Part shown: piece after piece, positions 36,595 through 44,601 of the stretch
Layout: every line of letters starts with the position of its first letter
Position numbering within the stretch: the stretch's first letter is position 1
Assembly (NCBI GenBank): GCA_018676675.1
Contig: JABHEG010000179.1
Coordinates: 29,819 to 93,818 of the forward strand
Length of the DNA stretch: 64,000 bases
Direction of reading: 5' to 3'
From: Lentisphaerota bacterium
Lineage (GTDB): Bacteria > Verrucomicrobiota > Lentisphaeria > Oligosphaerales > JABHEG01
The notes under the pieces: model-generated
The model's database searches: none
What the model was told of the DNA's origin: nothing
Seen by the model: only the letters and a program-made list of their open reading frames with translations
Position numbers and translations under genes: made by a program

Positions 36595-38133
36595 TCAAGC
36601 GGCATCACGCTCAAGTCCCTTCAGCAATGACACGATCAGCTGATCGAGGCGTCCCGCTGTAAGCCCTCCGGAATCAGGGATCACGGAATCCGTCGGGCAG
36701 GAGGCCAACACATCCCGCGCGTGCCGGAAGTGCTTGGCCGCCGTCTTCCGGTCCGATTTGCGCAGTGCCAGATTGCCCAGGTTGAAGTGCGCCAACACAC
36801 GGTTCGCGTCCAGATATAGGCACCGTCGTAAAGCACTGACAGCCTCGGCGTCGCGCCCGAGTTCCTGCAGCACACTGGCCTGCAGCAGATGCGGGGCAGG
36901 ATCAGCTCGATCGCGCATGATAGCCTCGACACACCAGCTCAAGGCCTGCTCCAGCTCACCGGCGTTGGCACAGGCACGTGCAGCGAGAACCAGCGCGGCA
37001 AGGGACAGCTCATCCCGGTCATCGACGGCCTGCAGCTCCCGAATCGCGTCAGGATAGTGACCCTCGCTGTAGAGGCATGACGCGCGCTCGTACGCAGCCC
37101 CTGCCTCACCATCAACCTGCTCGTCCTGGATGGCTGGATGGGACGCCTCTTTAGCCAACAGCGCTTTGAACACAATCTGAGTGCGGCTCAGCGCACCTTC
37201 TTGATCGGCTCGGGGAGGCCTCGACCGGGCGCGCGACTCCCGCAAGCGAGGGGAGGCCAAAGCGGGGGGCGTCGGCGTCGCTCGGCAGTAGGCGAAACCC
37301 GCGGGGGTCCGCTCCACCGGGAGTCCTTCGAACAGTCCGGTCGAGGCCTCGCAGGCGCTGAGCAGCAGACAGCCCCCCTCAACCAGGGAATTCACCAACT
37401 TCCGGACCACAACGCGAGCCCGGTCCGGGGCAAAGTACATCAGCACATTCCGGCACATGATCAGGTCCATCGCGTTGGTATTGGTGGCTGGCGAGGGATA
37501 CGTCGCATCCACGAGGTTGAGGTACGAAAACGTCACCATTCGTCGTATTTCAGGAAGCAGATCGACCGTGTCGTCCGGCCCGGGGCGGAAGTACTCCGCC
37601 TGCAGCCAGTCGGGCGTTGACCGGAATGACCACGGCCGGTAGCGGCCCGAGGCGGCGCGATCAAGGAAGACCGGGTTGATGTCCGTTGCGAGAATGGTGA
37701 TGTTCCAGTCGTGCCAATCTGGAATCAGCCGGTGCAGGAGGATGGCCAGCGAATACGCTTCCTCGCCTGTGCAGCACGCGGCACTCCAGATGCGCAGATA
37801 CGGCTGGCTCTGACGCCGGGACGCAATCAACGGCGGCAGGAATTCGTTCTCAAGTGTGTCGAACACGGGGCGGTCTCGGAAAAAATGCGTTTCGCCTATG
37901 GTCAGCTGCCCGGCCAAGACCTCGATTTCGCGTTGGCTCAGCCGGTCAGCCCCCAGTCGGCCGACCAGTGCTTCCGGGCCGCTCAGGTCCAGTTCGTTTG
38001 TGGCGCACACAAGAGCCCGTTCAAGTTCGGCATACCGGGGCTCGGGAAAATGGAGCCCAAGCGAGCGCTCCACGTGCTGGCTTGCCACCTGCAGCGCGTC
38101 GTCAGACAGGAGTTGTGTCACACCCGTTCTCAT
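36595..38133 (-). CDS. cheR: CheR methyltransferase with C-terminal TPR domain (WspC-like)
   Basis: A 512-residue fusion. The CheR N-domain (about 1-75) and SAM-binding domain (about 80-285; RIWSAACCTGEEAYSLAI, DLIMCRNVLMYF) are followed by a variable linker and a C-terminal TPR region (about 355-490; YSEGHYPDAIRELQAV, AHFNLGNLALRKSDRKTAAKHFRHA). CheR-TPR fusions are typical of WspC and other alternative-function chemosensory systems. It methylates receptor glutamates. The start overlaps the preceding cheW stop as ATGA, so translation is likely coupled. Confidence 0.95.
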   Translation of the reverse strand: MRTGVTQLLSDDALQVASQHVERSLGLHFPEPRYAELERALVCATNELDLSGPEALVGRLGADRLSQREIEVLAGQLTIGETHFFRDRPVFDTLENEFLPPLIASRRQSQPYLRIWSAACCTGEEAYSLAILLHRLIPDWHDWNITILATDINPVFLDRAASGRYRPWSFRSTPDWLQAEYFRPGPDDTVDLLPEIRRMVTFSYLNLVDATYPSPATNTNAMDLIMCRNVLMYFAPDRARVVVRKLVNSLVEGGCLLLSACEASTGLFEGLPVERTPAGFAYCRATPTPPALASPRLRESRARSRPPRADQEGALSRTQIVFKALLAKEASHPAIQDEQVDGEAGAAYERASCLYSEGHYPDAIRELQAVDDRDELSLAALVLAARACANAGELEQALSWCVEAIMRDRADPAPHLLQASVLQELGRDAEAVSALRRCLYLDANRVLAHFNLGNLALRKSDRKTAAKHFRHARDVLASCPTDSVIPDSGGLTAGRLDQLIVSLLKGLERDAA

Positions 38134-38600
38134 CCGGCCAACATCTCCACTTTCGTTACCAGTAGTTCCGGCCTCGCTTGCGACACAAACCGCAGCAAGT
38201 CGTAGATGAGGATCTGGCCATCGTCCAGCTTGAGGACGCCCCCGAGACAGTCCCGGAGCGCCGGTAGAATCCGTTCCGACGCCACCCGTTCCTCCGCCTT
38301 TATGCGCCGGACCTCGACCACCTCAGTGACGACGACCGCGATCCGCCATTCGCCGGCCTGCGCCACGATGATGCGATCGTCGATGCGTTGCTCACCTGGG
38401 GGCAGCTCAAACAGCGATCGCAAGTCGATCACCGCGATCACATCCCCCTCGACATTTATCACCCCGGAGATCCCTTCTGGAGCTTCAGGAACAGGAGAGA
38501 TCGCCAGCGAAGGGAGGACGCGCACAACCTGATCCAACGCCAACGCGAACCGCTCCTCGTTGAGGCAGAAGACCAAGATGTGACCGTCACCGTTTTCCAT
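38130..38600 (-). CDS. cheW: CheW-like coupling protein (WspB-like)
   Basis: A 156-residue single-domain CheW: ILVFCLNEERFALALDQVVRV, then ISGVINVEGDVIAVIDLRSLF. It should link the MCP to CheA. It is the first gene of the conserved CheW-CheR/TPR-CheW-MCP-CheA-CheB run and overlaps cheR by ATGA. Seventeen bases separate it from the truncated binding-protein remnant upstream. Confidence 0.94.
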   Translation of the reverse strand: MENGDGHILVFCLNEERFALALDQVVRVLPSLAISPVPEAPEGISGVINVEGDVIAVIDLRSLFELPPGEQRIDDRIIVAQAGEWRIAVVVTEVVEVRRIKAEERVASERILPALRDCLGGVLKLDDGQILIYDLLRFVSQARPELLVTKVEMLAG

Positions 38601-38616
38601 TACCTGGCCGTGTTTC

Positions 38617-38781
38617 CTACTTCTCAGGGGCGATCAGACCTGCATAGTGGTCTGCAAGTGGTATATAGATCGCCTTGATCGTCTCCTTGCCGTTGACTCC
38701 CGGAATACCCAGCAAGACGGCCCCGACCGCCATGACTGCACCCCTTCGTGAGCACCGTCTTCGCAGAGCCGTTGTCCACAT
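38617..38781 (-). pseudogene. Truncated ABC substrate-binding protein remnant (NrtA/SsuA-like)
   Basis: A 54-codon frame with its own GGAG site 8 nt upstream. It encodes an Arg-rich signal peptide (RRRCSRRGAVMAVGAVLLG) followed by ETIKAIYIPLADHYAGLIA, which resembles the start of a mature nitrate/sulfonate-type binding protein. The frame then stops at TAG, immediately before cheW. Such proteins are normally about 300-400 residues, so this is likely the stub of a gene whose body was deleted. It follows the degenerate receiver gene closely, suggesting a former sensor operon. A short functional peptide is the alternative. The family link rests on one motif. Confidence 0.5.
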
Positions 38782-38784
38782 TGG

Positions 38785-39183
38785 TCAATCTCCTGCCGCA
38801 ATTCCGGCAATGCCGGGGCTCACGTACACGCGCCCGGAATCAACCGCCCGCAGAGCGCCCGCCAGATCCTCAGAGGACCTCTCACGCAGCACGTAGGCAT
38901 TCGCACCCGCGTGCAGAGCACGCACGGCGAAGCGGCTGTCGCAGTAAGATCCCAGCGCCAGAATGCTGGCCCGCGGATAGCGGGCGCGGATTCCCCTCAG
39001 TGTTCCCGGAACCCCCTTTGTCTCATCGCTGACATCCGCCAGAATCACGGTGTGCGGATCGCCGACCAAGGGGGGCTCAGCACTGTCCGCTTCAGAGACG
39101 GTGTCGATGTCAGAACAGCGCGCCAGAACAGCCCGGAGATGCGTCCGAGTGGCGGCGTCAGCTGATATGATCAGAGTAGTCAT
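38785..39183 (-). CDS. Degenerate stand-alone receiver domain (NarL-type)
   Basis: A 132-residue protein with the size and end motifs of a NarL/FixJ-type receiver (ALHAGANAYVLRERSSEDLAGALRAV), but no HTH output domain. Key residues are altered: the acidic pair is reduced (IISADAAT), the conserved Lys is Arg (VLRERSS), and the phospho-Asp region reads VILADVSD without the usual MP. It is therefore probably not phosphorylated normally. The C-terminus stops where a linker to HTH would begin, so it may be a truncated response regulator. Its stop lies three bases before the binding-protein remnant's start. Confidence 0.75.
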   Translation of the reverse strand: MTTLIISADAATRTHLRAVLARCSDIDTVSEADSAEPPLVGDPHTVILADVSDETKGVPGTLRGIRARYPRASILALGSYCDSRFAVRALHAGANAYVLRERSSEDLAGALRAVDSGRVYVSPGIAGIAAGD

Positions 39184-39553
39184 GAATCCTGTCTGCCTCT
39201 CGCTGGGGCCGAAACGTGTGCACGGGCACCCGAACCCGCACTAACCCGAAGCTAGTGCCCCCGCATAGGTTGGGGCAATCCCCTGTTCTAGGGATTCTTG
39301 ACTGGGCAAATCATGATAGTCGTTTGGGAAAATTGGGAGAGAGGGGTAAAGGAGAGCCACCATAGGCCTGCTGAGGGCCGGGTATGCAGTCTTCCCCGGC
39401 CCGAATTAGGATAAGCGCAATCGCGGGATGGCAACCCCTTCCACGTTGGCTTCACCTGAACTCAATGTGGAAAATCGCGGGATGGTACCGCTCCCACGTT
39501 GGCTGCCTCCTCTTCAATGTGGGAGGAGCCGCTGCGCTCCGACGGCCCGGCCC
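39184..39553. repeat. Intergenic region with two hairpin repeat units
   Basis: From about 39410 to 39545 there are two related units about 54 bp apart. Each has ATCGCGGGATGG, then CCACGTTGGCT and TCAATGTGG, which form an imperfect hairpin. The sequence before the first unit (ATAAGCGCAAT...) matches the flank of the 70-bp repeats at 9811-9841. No gene was seen in the 370 bp. Confidence 0.65.
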
Positions 39554-40201
39554 TCACTCGTCCAGAGCCGTCAGCCCCTCCCGGATCGCGTACTTGGTCA
39601 GCTCAGCAACATTGTGCAGACCCAGCTTGTCCATGATGTGCTTGCGGTGAGTATCGACGGTCGTCGTGCTCACGTGCAGGCAGTCGGCAATGTCGCGAGT
39701 ACTCTTCCCTTCAGCGAGGAGTTGCAGGACTTCTCGCTCGCGATCGGACAGGAGTGTTCCGCCTTCGTCGACCGTTCCGGACAGTTGCTGAATGTAGTCC
39801 TCCAAGACCAGGTCCGTGATTCTTGGGCTGGTGTAGACCCGCCCCGCCATCACCGCTCGGACTGCCTTGGCGACTTCCTCAAAGGCGCAGGCTTTGAGCA
39901 TGTAACCAGATGCACCGGCCGCCAGCATCCGTTTCACAAACCTGCGATCCGCATGCATGGACAAGCCCAGGATTTTGGTCTCAGGCAGTTCAGCTTTGAT
40001 CTGGCGAGTCGCCTCAATCCCGTTCAAGTCCGGCATGGCGATATCCATAATCACAACGTCAGGGGTCAACTCCCGAGCCAATTGCACCGCCGTGATACCG
40101 TTGTCGGCCTCCCCCACAATGTCCATGCCACTCTGACGCGCCAGCAGTGATCGCAGCCCCTCACGCATCAGTCTATGGTCATCAGCCAGAAGGATCTTCA
40201 T
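39554..40201 (-). CDS. NarL/FixJ-family response regulator
   Basis: A 215-residue regulator starting at 40201 (MKILLADDHRLMREGL), where ATG overlaps the kinase stop as ATGA. The receiver has phospho-Asp53 (VVIMDIAMPDLNG) and Lys in MLKACAFE. The LuxR-type HTH is LSDREREVLQLLAEGKSTRDI followed by VSTTTVDTHRKHIMDKLG. It is the evident partner of the NarX-like kinase encoded immediately upstream. As a DNA-binding regulator it is the only transcription factor seen in the island, so it may control part of it (inference). Confidence 0.95.
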   Translation of the reverse strand: MKILLADDHRLMREGLRSLLARQSGMDIVGEADNGITAVQLARELTPDVVIMDIAMPDLNGIEATRQIKAELPETKILGLSMHADRRFVKRMLAAGASGYMLKACAFEEVAKAVRAVMAGRVYTSPRITDLVLEDYIQQLSGTVDEGGTLLSDREREVLQLLAEGKSTRDIADCLHVSTTTVDTHRKHIMDKLGLHNVAELTKYAIREGLTALDE

Positions 40202-42069
40202 CGCTTGTCCTCGCACGTCGCAAGTGGCACGGACAGGACGGCTCGTGTTCCGCCCTCGCTTGCAGGTACAATATCGAGAGTTCCCCCGAGAAATTCCAGC
40301 CGTTGGCGGATACTGAAAATGCCAAATTCCCTCTCTGGCCACGCATCCTCACGATCTGTCGAAGGGAAGCCGATGCCATTGTCCTCAATCGTCACGCAAA
40401 TCTCGCTCCGATCCCCGGCAACGGTCGCCGCCAATCGACTTGCCTGGGCATGCTTGACCACGTTGAACATCAGTTCGCGGGTCGCCCGAAAGACAAACGC
40501 GCGCGCATCCTGGCCCAGCACGCGCTCTCTGCCGTCATCCTTGAAAACGAACGCAAGTCCATGCTCATCGCCGAGCTTCTCCCCGGCCCACTCAATCGCA
40601 GCCGACAGCCCCAACTGATGCAGGACCGGCGGACTCAAGTCGAACGTCAGCGTCTGTGCCCCTTCGATCGTCTGATCGAGAAGAGCCCGGATTTCCTCAA
40701 TCTCTTCAGTGACCTGCTTACCGTGCTCAACGTCCTCGGCAACCAGGGCAAACTTCATGCGGGCCAGAGCCAGAGCCTGGCTGATGTCATCGTGGAGATA
40801 GACGGCCAGACTCCGCCGTTCACGTTCCTCGACCCGGGTCAGATCGACGGCAAGCTCCCTCAGCTTCGCCTCGCTCCGCTGTAGCTTCTCTTCAGCCCGC
40901 ACTCTGGGGGTCATATCTCTCTGCACCCCGATATAGCCACAGGGCTGTCCATCGCTGTTCCGCATCGGGGCTACTTTGAACTCGCAGACAAAAGTCGTGC
41001 CGTCCTTACGCTTGTTCAGGCACGTCTCCATGTAGGTCCGGCCTGCCGCAACCGTCCGGTAGAGCTCCCTCTGGATATCCTCTGCCAATGGCTCGGCGTT
41101 CAGGATATCGGGCGTCCGCCCCATAAGCTCGTCAACACTGTATCTGAACAGGCTGCACGCCGCGGCGTTGACATAGGTGATTCTGTTCTCCAGGTCAGTG
41201 CAGATGATCGAGTCTGATACTTGCTCAGAGACCGCCCCGAGGAAAGCCAACCGCTCCTCCGCCCGATGGCGATCCGTCACATCCCGGACGATCGCTAACA
41301 CCTCATTCTCCGAACACGCGGAGAATCGCGCCTCGAAATCGCTCAGTTCTCCACCCGGAAACGGGTTGGGAAGCTGATACTCAAGCAACTGAAGGCCGTC
41401 GCTGTCCAGCGCTGAATGGATGCATCTCATGACGTCCCTGGCGAAATCAGGAGGCATCACCTCCGTGACTTTTCGCCCCAGAAACTCGTCTTTGGGCATG
41501 GCGAACGCCGCATCAGTGGGAGCCCGGCAAGCTTTGAAAACACCACTCCTGTCGAACTGGAAAAGCAGATCCGGCACGGCATCCAGGAGAATCCTGTTCC
41601 GCTCCTCGCTTTCCCACAACTGTTGGGTCCGCTGGTCGACCAGACGACTCAGCTGCTCCTGGTAACGCCTGTTCTCCTCCTGCAACTGCTCGTGTTCGTG
41701 GTCACGCACCCTTGCTTCAGCCGCTGAGGCGACAACCCGCAGGAGCATCTCTTCCGAAACGGGCTTCTGCAGGTAGTCAAAAGCCCTGGCACGGACGGCG
41801 TCTCCGGCCGTTTCCAGGCTGGGCTGTCCCGTGATCAGGATAACTGGCACGCGTGAACCGCGCTCACGGATGGCCTGGACGAGATCAACCCCGGTCCGTA
41901 CCGGCATGGCAATGTCGCTGACAATGACATCGATGCTGCCGTCATCAAAGACGGCCAGCGCACTGTCGACGTCTTCGACAGCTGTGGCGTCGTAGCCCGC
42001 ATCGAGGAGAAACTCACGCAGTGTCACCCGCATGCTCCGCTCGTCGTCTACAACCAGCACTCCTGCCAT
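40198..42069 (-). CDS. REC-PAS-PAS HisKA_3 histidine kinase (NarX-type core)
   Basis: A 623-residue cytoplasmic sensor. The receiver (1-118, phospho-Asp52 in VIVSDIAMP) is followed by a coiled coil, PAS1 (about 160-270), PAS2 (about 280-400, DSIICTDLENRITYVNAAAC), HisKA_3 (VEERERRSLAVYLHDDISQAL, with the His in LHDD) and HATPase_c (TRELMFNVVKHAQAS, FGIFSIRQRLEFLGG). It should phosphorylate the downstream NarL-type regulator, with which it overlaps by 4 bp. The N-terminal receiver lets another kinase of the island gate it. No membrane segment is present. Confidence 0.93.
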   Translation of the reverse strand: MAGVLVVDDERSMRVTLREFLLDAGYDATAVEDVDSALAVFDDGSIDVIVSDIAMPVRTGVDLVQAIRERGSRVPVILITGQPSLETAGDAVRARAFDYLQKPVSEEMLLRVVASAAEARVRDHEHEQLQEENRRYQEQLSRLVDQRTQQLWESEERNRILLDAVPDLLFQFDRSGVFKACRAPTDAAFAMPKDEFLGRKVTEVMPPDFARDVMRCIHSALDSDGLQLLEYQLPNPFPGGELSDFEARFSACSENEVLAIVRDVTDRHRAEERLAFLGAVSEQVSDSIICTDLENRITYVNAAACSLFRYSVDELMGRTPDILNAEPLAEDIQRELYRTVAAGRTYMETCLNKRKDGTTFVCEFKVAPMRNSDGQPCGYIGVQRDMTPRVRAEEKLQRSEAKLRELAVDLTRVEERERRSLAVYLHDDISQALALARMKFALVAEDVEHGKQVTEEIEEIRALLDQTIEGAQTLTFDLSPPVLHQLGLSAAIEWAGEKLGDEHGLAFVFKDDGRERVLGQDARAFVFRATRELMFNVVKHAQASRLAATVAGDRSEICVTIEDNGIGFPSTDREDAWPEREFGIFSIRQRLEFLGGTLDIVPASEGGTRAVLSVPLATCEDKR

Positions 42070-42426
42070 GGATCACTCTCCCTCCTTCATTGACGGTTGC
42101 CCCCAACGGCCTTGCGGCAAACCGTTGCTCGAACATACAAGGGGTTAGTCATACATCCAGTGTGCTATCAGGGTGGCCGCAATGCCTCAGTCTCGTGAGG
42201 CGGCTCGACGGAGTCTCTCCCTCCATCGGACACAGATGGCCCAAAGAACCCCTGGAGGGAGAGCCTCCGTCGAGCCATTTTGGCGTTCTCCCCCACGCAA
42301 CTGCCCCCTTACGGGTGGCCGGCGAATCACACCATCCTGTGTGGCCGGGGTATGCTACGGCTACGTGTTGGGTGTAGATTACTTGTTGTGTCCTGAAGAA
42401 TGCGTGAGTGGCCGATAGGAACGACG
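42070..42426. other. Divergent intergenic region before thiS
   Basis: Gap between a minus-strand kinase and the plus-strand thi genes. It contains the long inverted repeat described at 42202-42276. A TPP riboswitch was looked for because of the thiamin genes, but the conserved CTGAGA and ACCCGAA-type blocks are not present. No promoter could be fixed with confidence. Confidence 0.5.
42202..42276. repeat. Large hairpin: 24-bp inverted repeat with one mismatch
   Basis: Arms at 42202-42225 (beginning GGCTCGACGGAG) and 42253-42276 are complementary over 24 positions with one mismatch, around a 27-nt loop. It lies between divergent genes, so it is not simply a terminator. It has the look of a dispersed REP-type palindrome. 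Confidence 0.8.
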
Positions 42427-42627
42427 ATGAATCTGCTGGTAAACGGTGAAACGGTCGAGCACTCCGGTGAAGGCGACCTTCTCTCCCTGCTGACTGAGGT
42501 GGGGGCTAACCCCAAGCTCTGTGCCGTAATGGTCAATGGCAGTGTCGTCCCCCGCGAAACATGGGCGGATACTGCGCTGTCCGAGAACGATGAAATCGAG
42601 ATTCTGGTCTTCGCCAGCGGCGGATGA
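42427..42627 (+). CDS. thiS: Sulfur carrier protein ThiS
   Basis: A 66-residue ubiquitin-fold protein starting MNLLVNGETVEH and ending FASGG; the terminal Gly-Gly is the adenylation and thiocarboxylation site. It delivers sulfur to ThiG in thiazole synthesis. The ATG at 42427 gives the family's usual length; an ATG 27 bp upstream is unnecessary. It is first in a thiS-thiG-thiH-thiF run. Confidence 0.93.
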   Translation: MNLLVNGETVEHSGEGDLLSLLTEVGANPKLCAVMVNGSVVPRETWADTALSENDEIEILVFASGG

Positions 42628-42660
42628 CGGGAACGCCACAGACGTGAGAATTGAGGCTGA

Positions 42661-43449
42661 ATGATGTCCACAGAACTGCGCATTGGCGATCAATGTCTGC
42701 CCTCACGCTTGATCATGGGTACAGGGAAATTCGCGGACACGGCGACCATGATCCGCTCGGTTGAAGCCTCGGGTACAGGGCTCGTCACCGTGGCCCTCCG
42801 ACGTTTCAACCGGGAGTTGGTGGAAGACGATCTGTACGGGCCGCTCTCGGAACTCAAGACCGTCCAGCTCATGCCGAACACGTCCGGCGCTATGGATGCC
42901 AAAGAAGCCGTCCGGGCAGCCTTGCTGAGTCGGGAAATCAGCGGAAGCCCGTTTCTCAAGCTGGAAATCCACCCCAATCCACACCATCTGCTGCCAGACC
43001 CCATCGAGACGTACGAGGCGGCCAGGATCCTGGTCAAAGAGGGCTTCCTGGTCATGCCCTACGTGCCCGCCGATCCCGTGCTCTGCAAACGCCTGGAAGA
43101 CATCGGTTGTGCATCCGTGATGCCTCTCGGAGCCCCAATCGGGACGGGCAAGGGCCTGACGACCCAAGAGATGCTGCGCATTATCATCCGTGACAGCAGC
43201 ATCCCCGTTATTGTCGATGCCGGCTTGCGCTCCCCCGCTGAAGCGGCTGCCGCCATGGAGCTCGGCTGTGATGCCGTTTTGGTCAACAGTGCTGTTGCGG
43301 CAGCTGAGGCCCCCGAACGCATGGCTGAGGCTTTTGCCATGGGCGTCGAAGCCGGACGAATGGCCTGGGAAGCCGGCTTGATGCCGACCAGCGAAGCGGC
43401 CATCGCGTCGAGCCCCCTCACCTCCTTCCTCGCCGGAAGGAACGAGTGA
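42661..43449 (+). CDS. thiG: Thiazole synthase ThiG
   Basis: A 262-residue TIM-barrel enzyme that joins 1-deoxy-xylulose 5-phosphate, dehydroglycine and ThiS thiocarboxylate to make the thiamin thiazole. Typical blocks are RLIMGTGKFAD, VALRRFN, TSGAMDAKEAVR, FLKLEIHPNP (Schiff-base Lys region), GAPIGTGKGL and VDAGLRSPAEAAAAMELG. Either ATG of the ATGATG pair at 42661/42664 may start; the second is better spaced from GAGG. It overlaps thiH by GTGA. Confidence 0.96.
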   Translation: MMSTELRIGDQCLPSRLIMGTGKFADTATMIRSVEASGTGLVTVALRRFNRELVEDDLYGPLSELKTVQLMPNTSGAMDAKEAVRAALLSREISGSPFLKLEIHPNPHHLLPDPIETYEAARILVKEGFLVMPYVPADPVLCKRLEDIGCASVMPLGAPIGTGKGLTTQEMLRIIIRDSSIPVIVDAGLRSPAEAAAAMELGCDAVLVNSAVAAAEAPERMAEAFAMGVEAGRMAWEAGLMPTSEAAIASSPLTSFLAGRNE

Positions 43450-44585
43450 AGATGACCGTTCCTCAACCAGACTGGCTTGATCCAACGCCTTGGATCGCTG
43501 CCGCTCAACGTGCGACCCCTGAAGCGGCAGCCGGCGCACTCCGCGCGACCACGCCGGCAGAGCGGGAATTCGCCGTTCTGATATCTCCAGCGGCTGCGGG
43601 ACAGCTGGAGGCGATGGCTCAACGAGCGCAGGCGCTGACCCGACGGCACTTCGGGCGCACCATCTCCCTTTACACCCCCCTCTATCTCTCGAACTACTGT
43701 TCCGGGGGCTGCACCTACTGCGGATTCGCTTCCGATCGCAAAGCCCCACGTAAGCGACTGTCGTTTGAGGAGGTGGAAACCGAGTGCAGAGCGATCAAGG
43801 CACTGGGCGTCGATGAAATCCTGCTACTGACCGGCGAGCGGACCCCGGAGGCGGATCTCAGCTACCTGCTCCGGTGCGTCAAGATAGCGGCGCGAAGCTT
43901 CCACAAGGTCACTGTGGAGGTCTTCCCCATGCCGACCGACGAATACAGAGCGCTGGTTGATGCAGGATGCACGGGCTTGACATTGTATCAGGAGACCTAC
44001 GATCCCGAGCTCTACGCCAAACTCCATCGCTGGGGGCCAAAACAGGACTACCCGGCGCGTCTGGACGCTCCGGAGCGGGCCCTGAGTGCGGGCTTCCGCT
44101 TCATTGGCATTGGCGCGCTTCTGGGCCTCGGTGACCCTCTCTATGATATGATCGCGCTTTACCAGCACGCCACCCACCTCCAACGCCGTCATTGGCGGGC
44201 CGGCGTCTCCGTCTCCTTCCCACGAATCCAGCCGGAGGTGGGTGGGTTCAAACCAGGCGTGGTCGTCACCGATCACCAGCTGGTGCAGTTCATTCTCGCT
44301 TTCCGGATCTGCCTGCCAACCGTCCCGCTCGTCCTCTCAACCCGAGAACCGGCAAAATTGCGTGACGGCATGGCAGGGATTGGCGTCAACAAGATGAGCG
44401 TGGCCAGCAAGACGACCGTTGGAGGCTACAGCGAGGACGACGACGCGTCCGCCACCGAGCAGTTCGAGGTGAGCGACACGCGCTCAACTGAAGCATTCTG
44501 CCAGAGCTTACGCGCGCACGGCTTGGAACCGGTGTTCAAGAACTGGGACAGCGTCTACCGGGCCGAAACGAGAGACGCTCAGTGA
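43446..44585 (+). CDS. thiH: 2-iminoacetate synthase ThiH (radical SAM)
   Basis: A 379-residue radical SAM enzyme that cleaves tyrosine to dehydroglycine and p-cresol for thiazole synthesis. The [4Fe-4S] motif CxxxCxxC is seen as NYCSGGCTYCGF, followed by ILLLTGE and the C-terminal BATS-type region (INKMSVASKTTVGGY). The start is GTG at 43446, overlapping the thiG stop and preceded by GGAAGG; ATG at 43452 is possible. Use of ThiH rather than ThiO implies an anaerobic or microaerobic lifestyle (inference). Confidence 0.96.
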   Translation: MKMTVPQPDWLDPTPWIAAAQRATPEAAAGALRATTPAEREFAVLISPAAAGQLEAMAQRAQALTRRHFGRTISLYTPLYLSNYCSGGCTYCGFASDRKAPRKRLSFEEVETECRAIKALGVDEILLLTGERTPEADLSYLLRCVKIAARSFHKVTVEVFPMPTDEYRALVDAGCTGLTLYQETYDPELYAKLHRWGPKQDYPARLDAPERALSAGFRFIGIGALLGLGDPLYDMIALYQHATHLQRRHWRAGVSVSFPRIQPEVGGFKPGVVVTDHQLVQFILAFRICLPTVPLVLSTREPAKLRDGMAGIGVNKMSVASKTTVGGYSEDDDASATEQFEVSDTRSTEAFCQSLRAHGLEPVFKNWDSVYRAETRDAQ

Positions 44586-44601
44586 CGACAGGAGTTCCAT
44601 C

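Noticed and set aside
42070..42426. TPP riboswitch upstream of thiS
   Set aside because: The conserved helices and the CTGAGA-type block were not found by eye.
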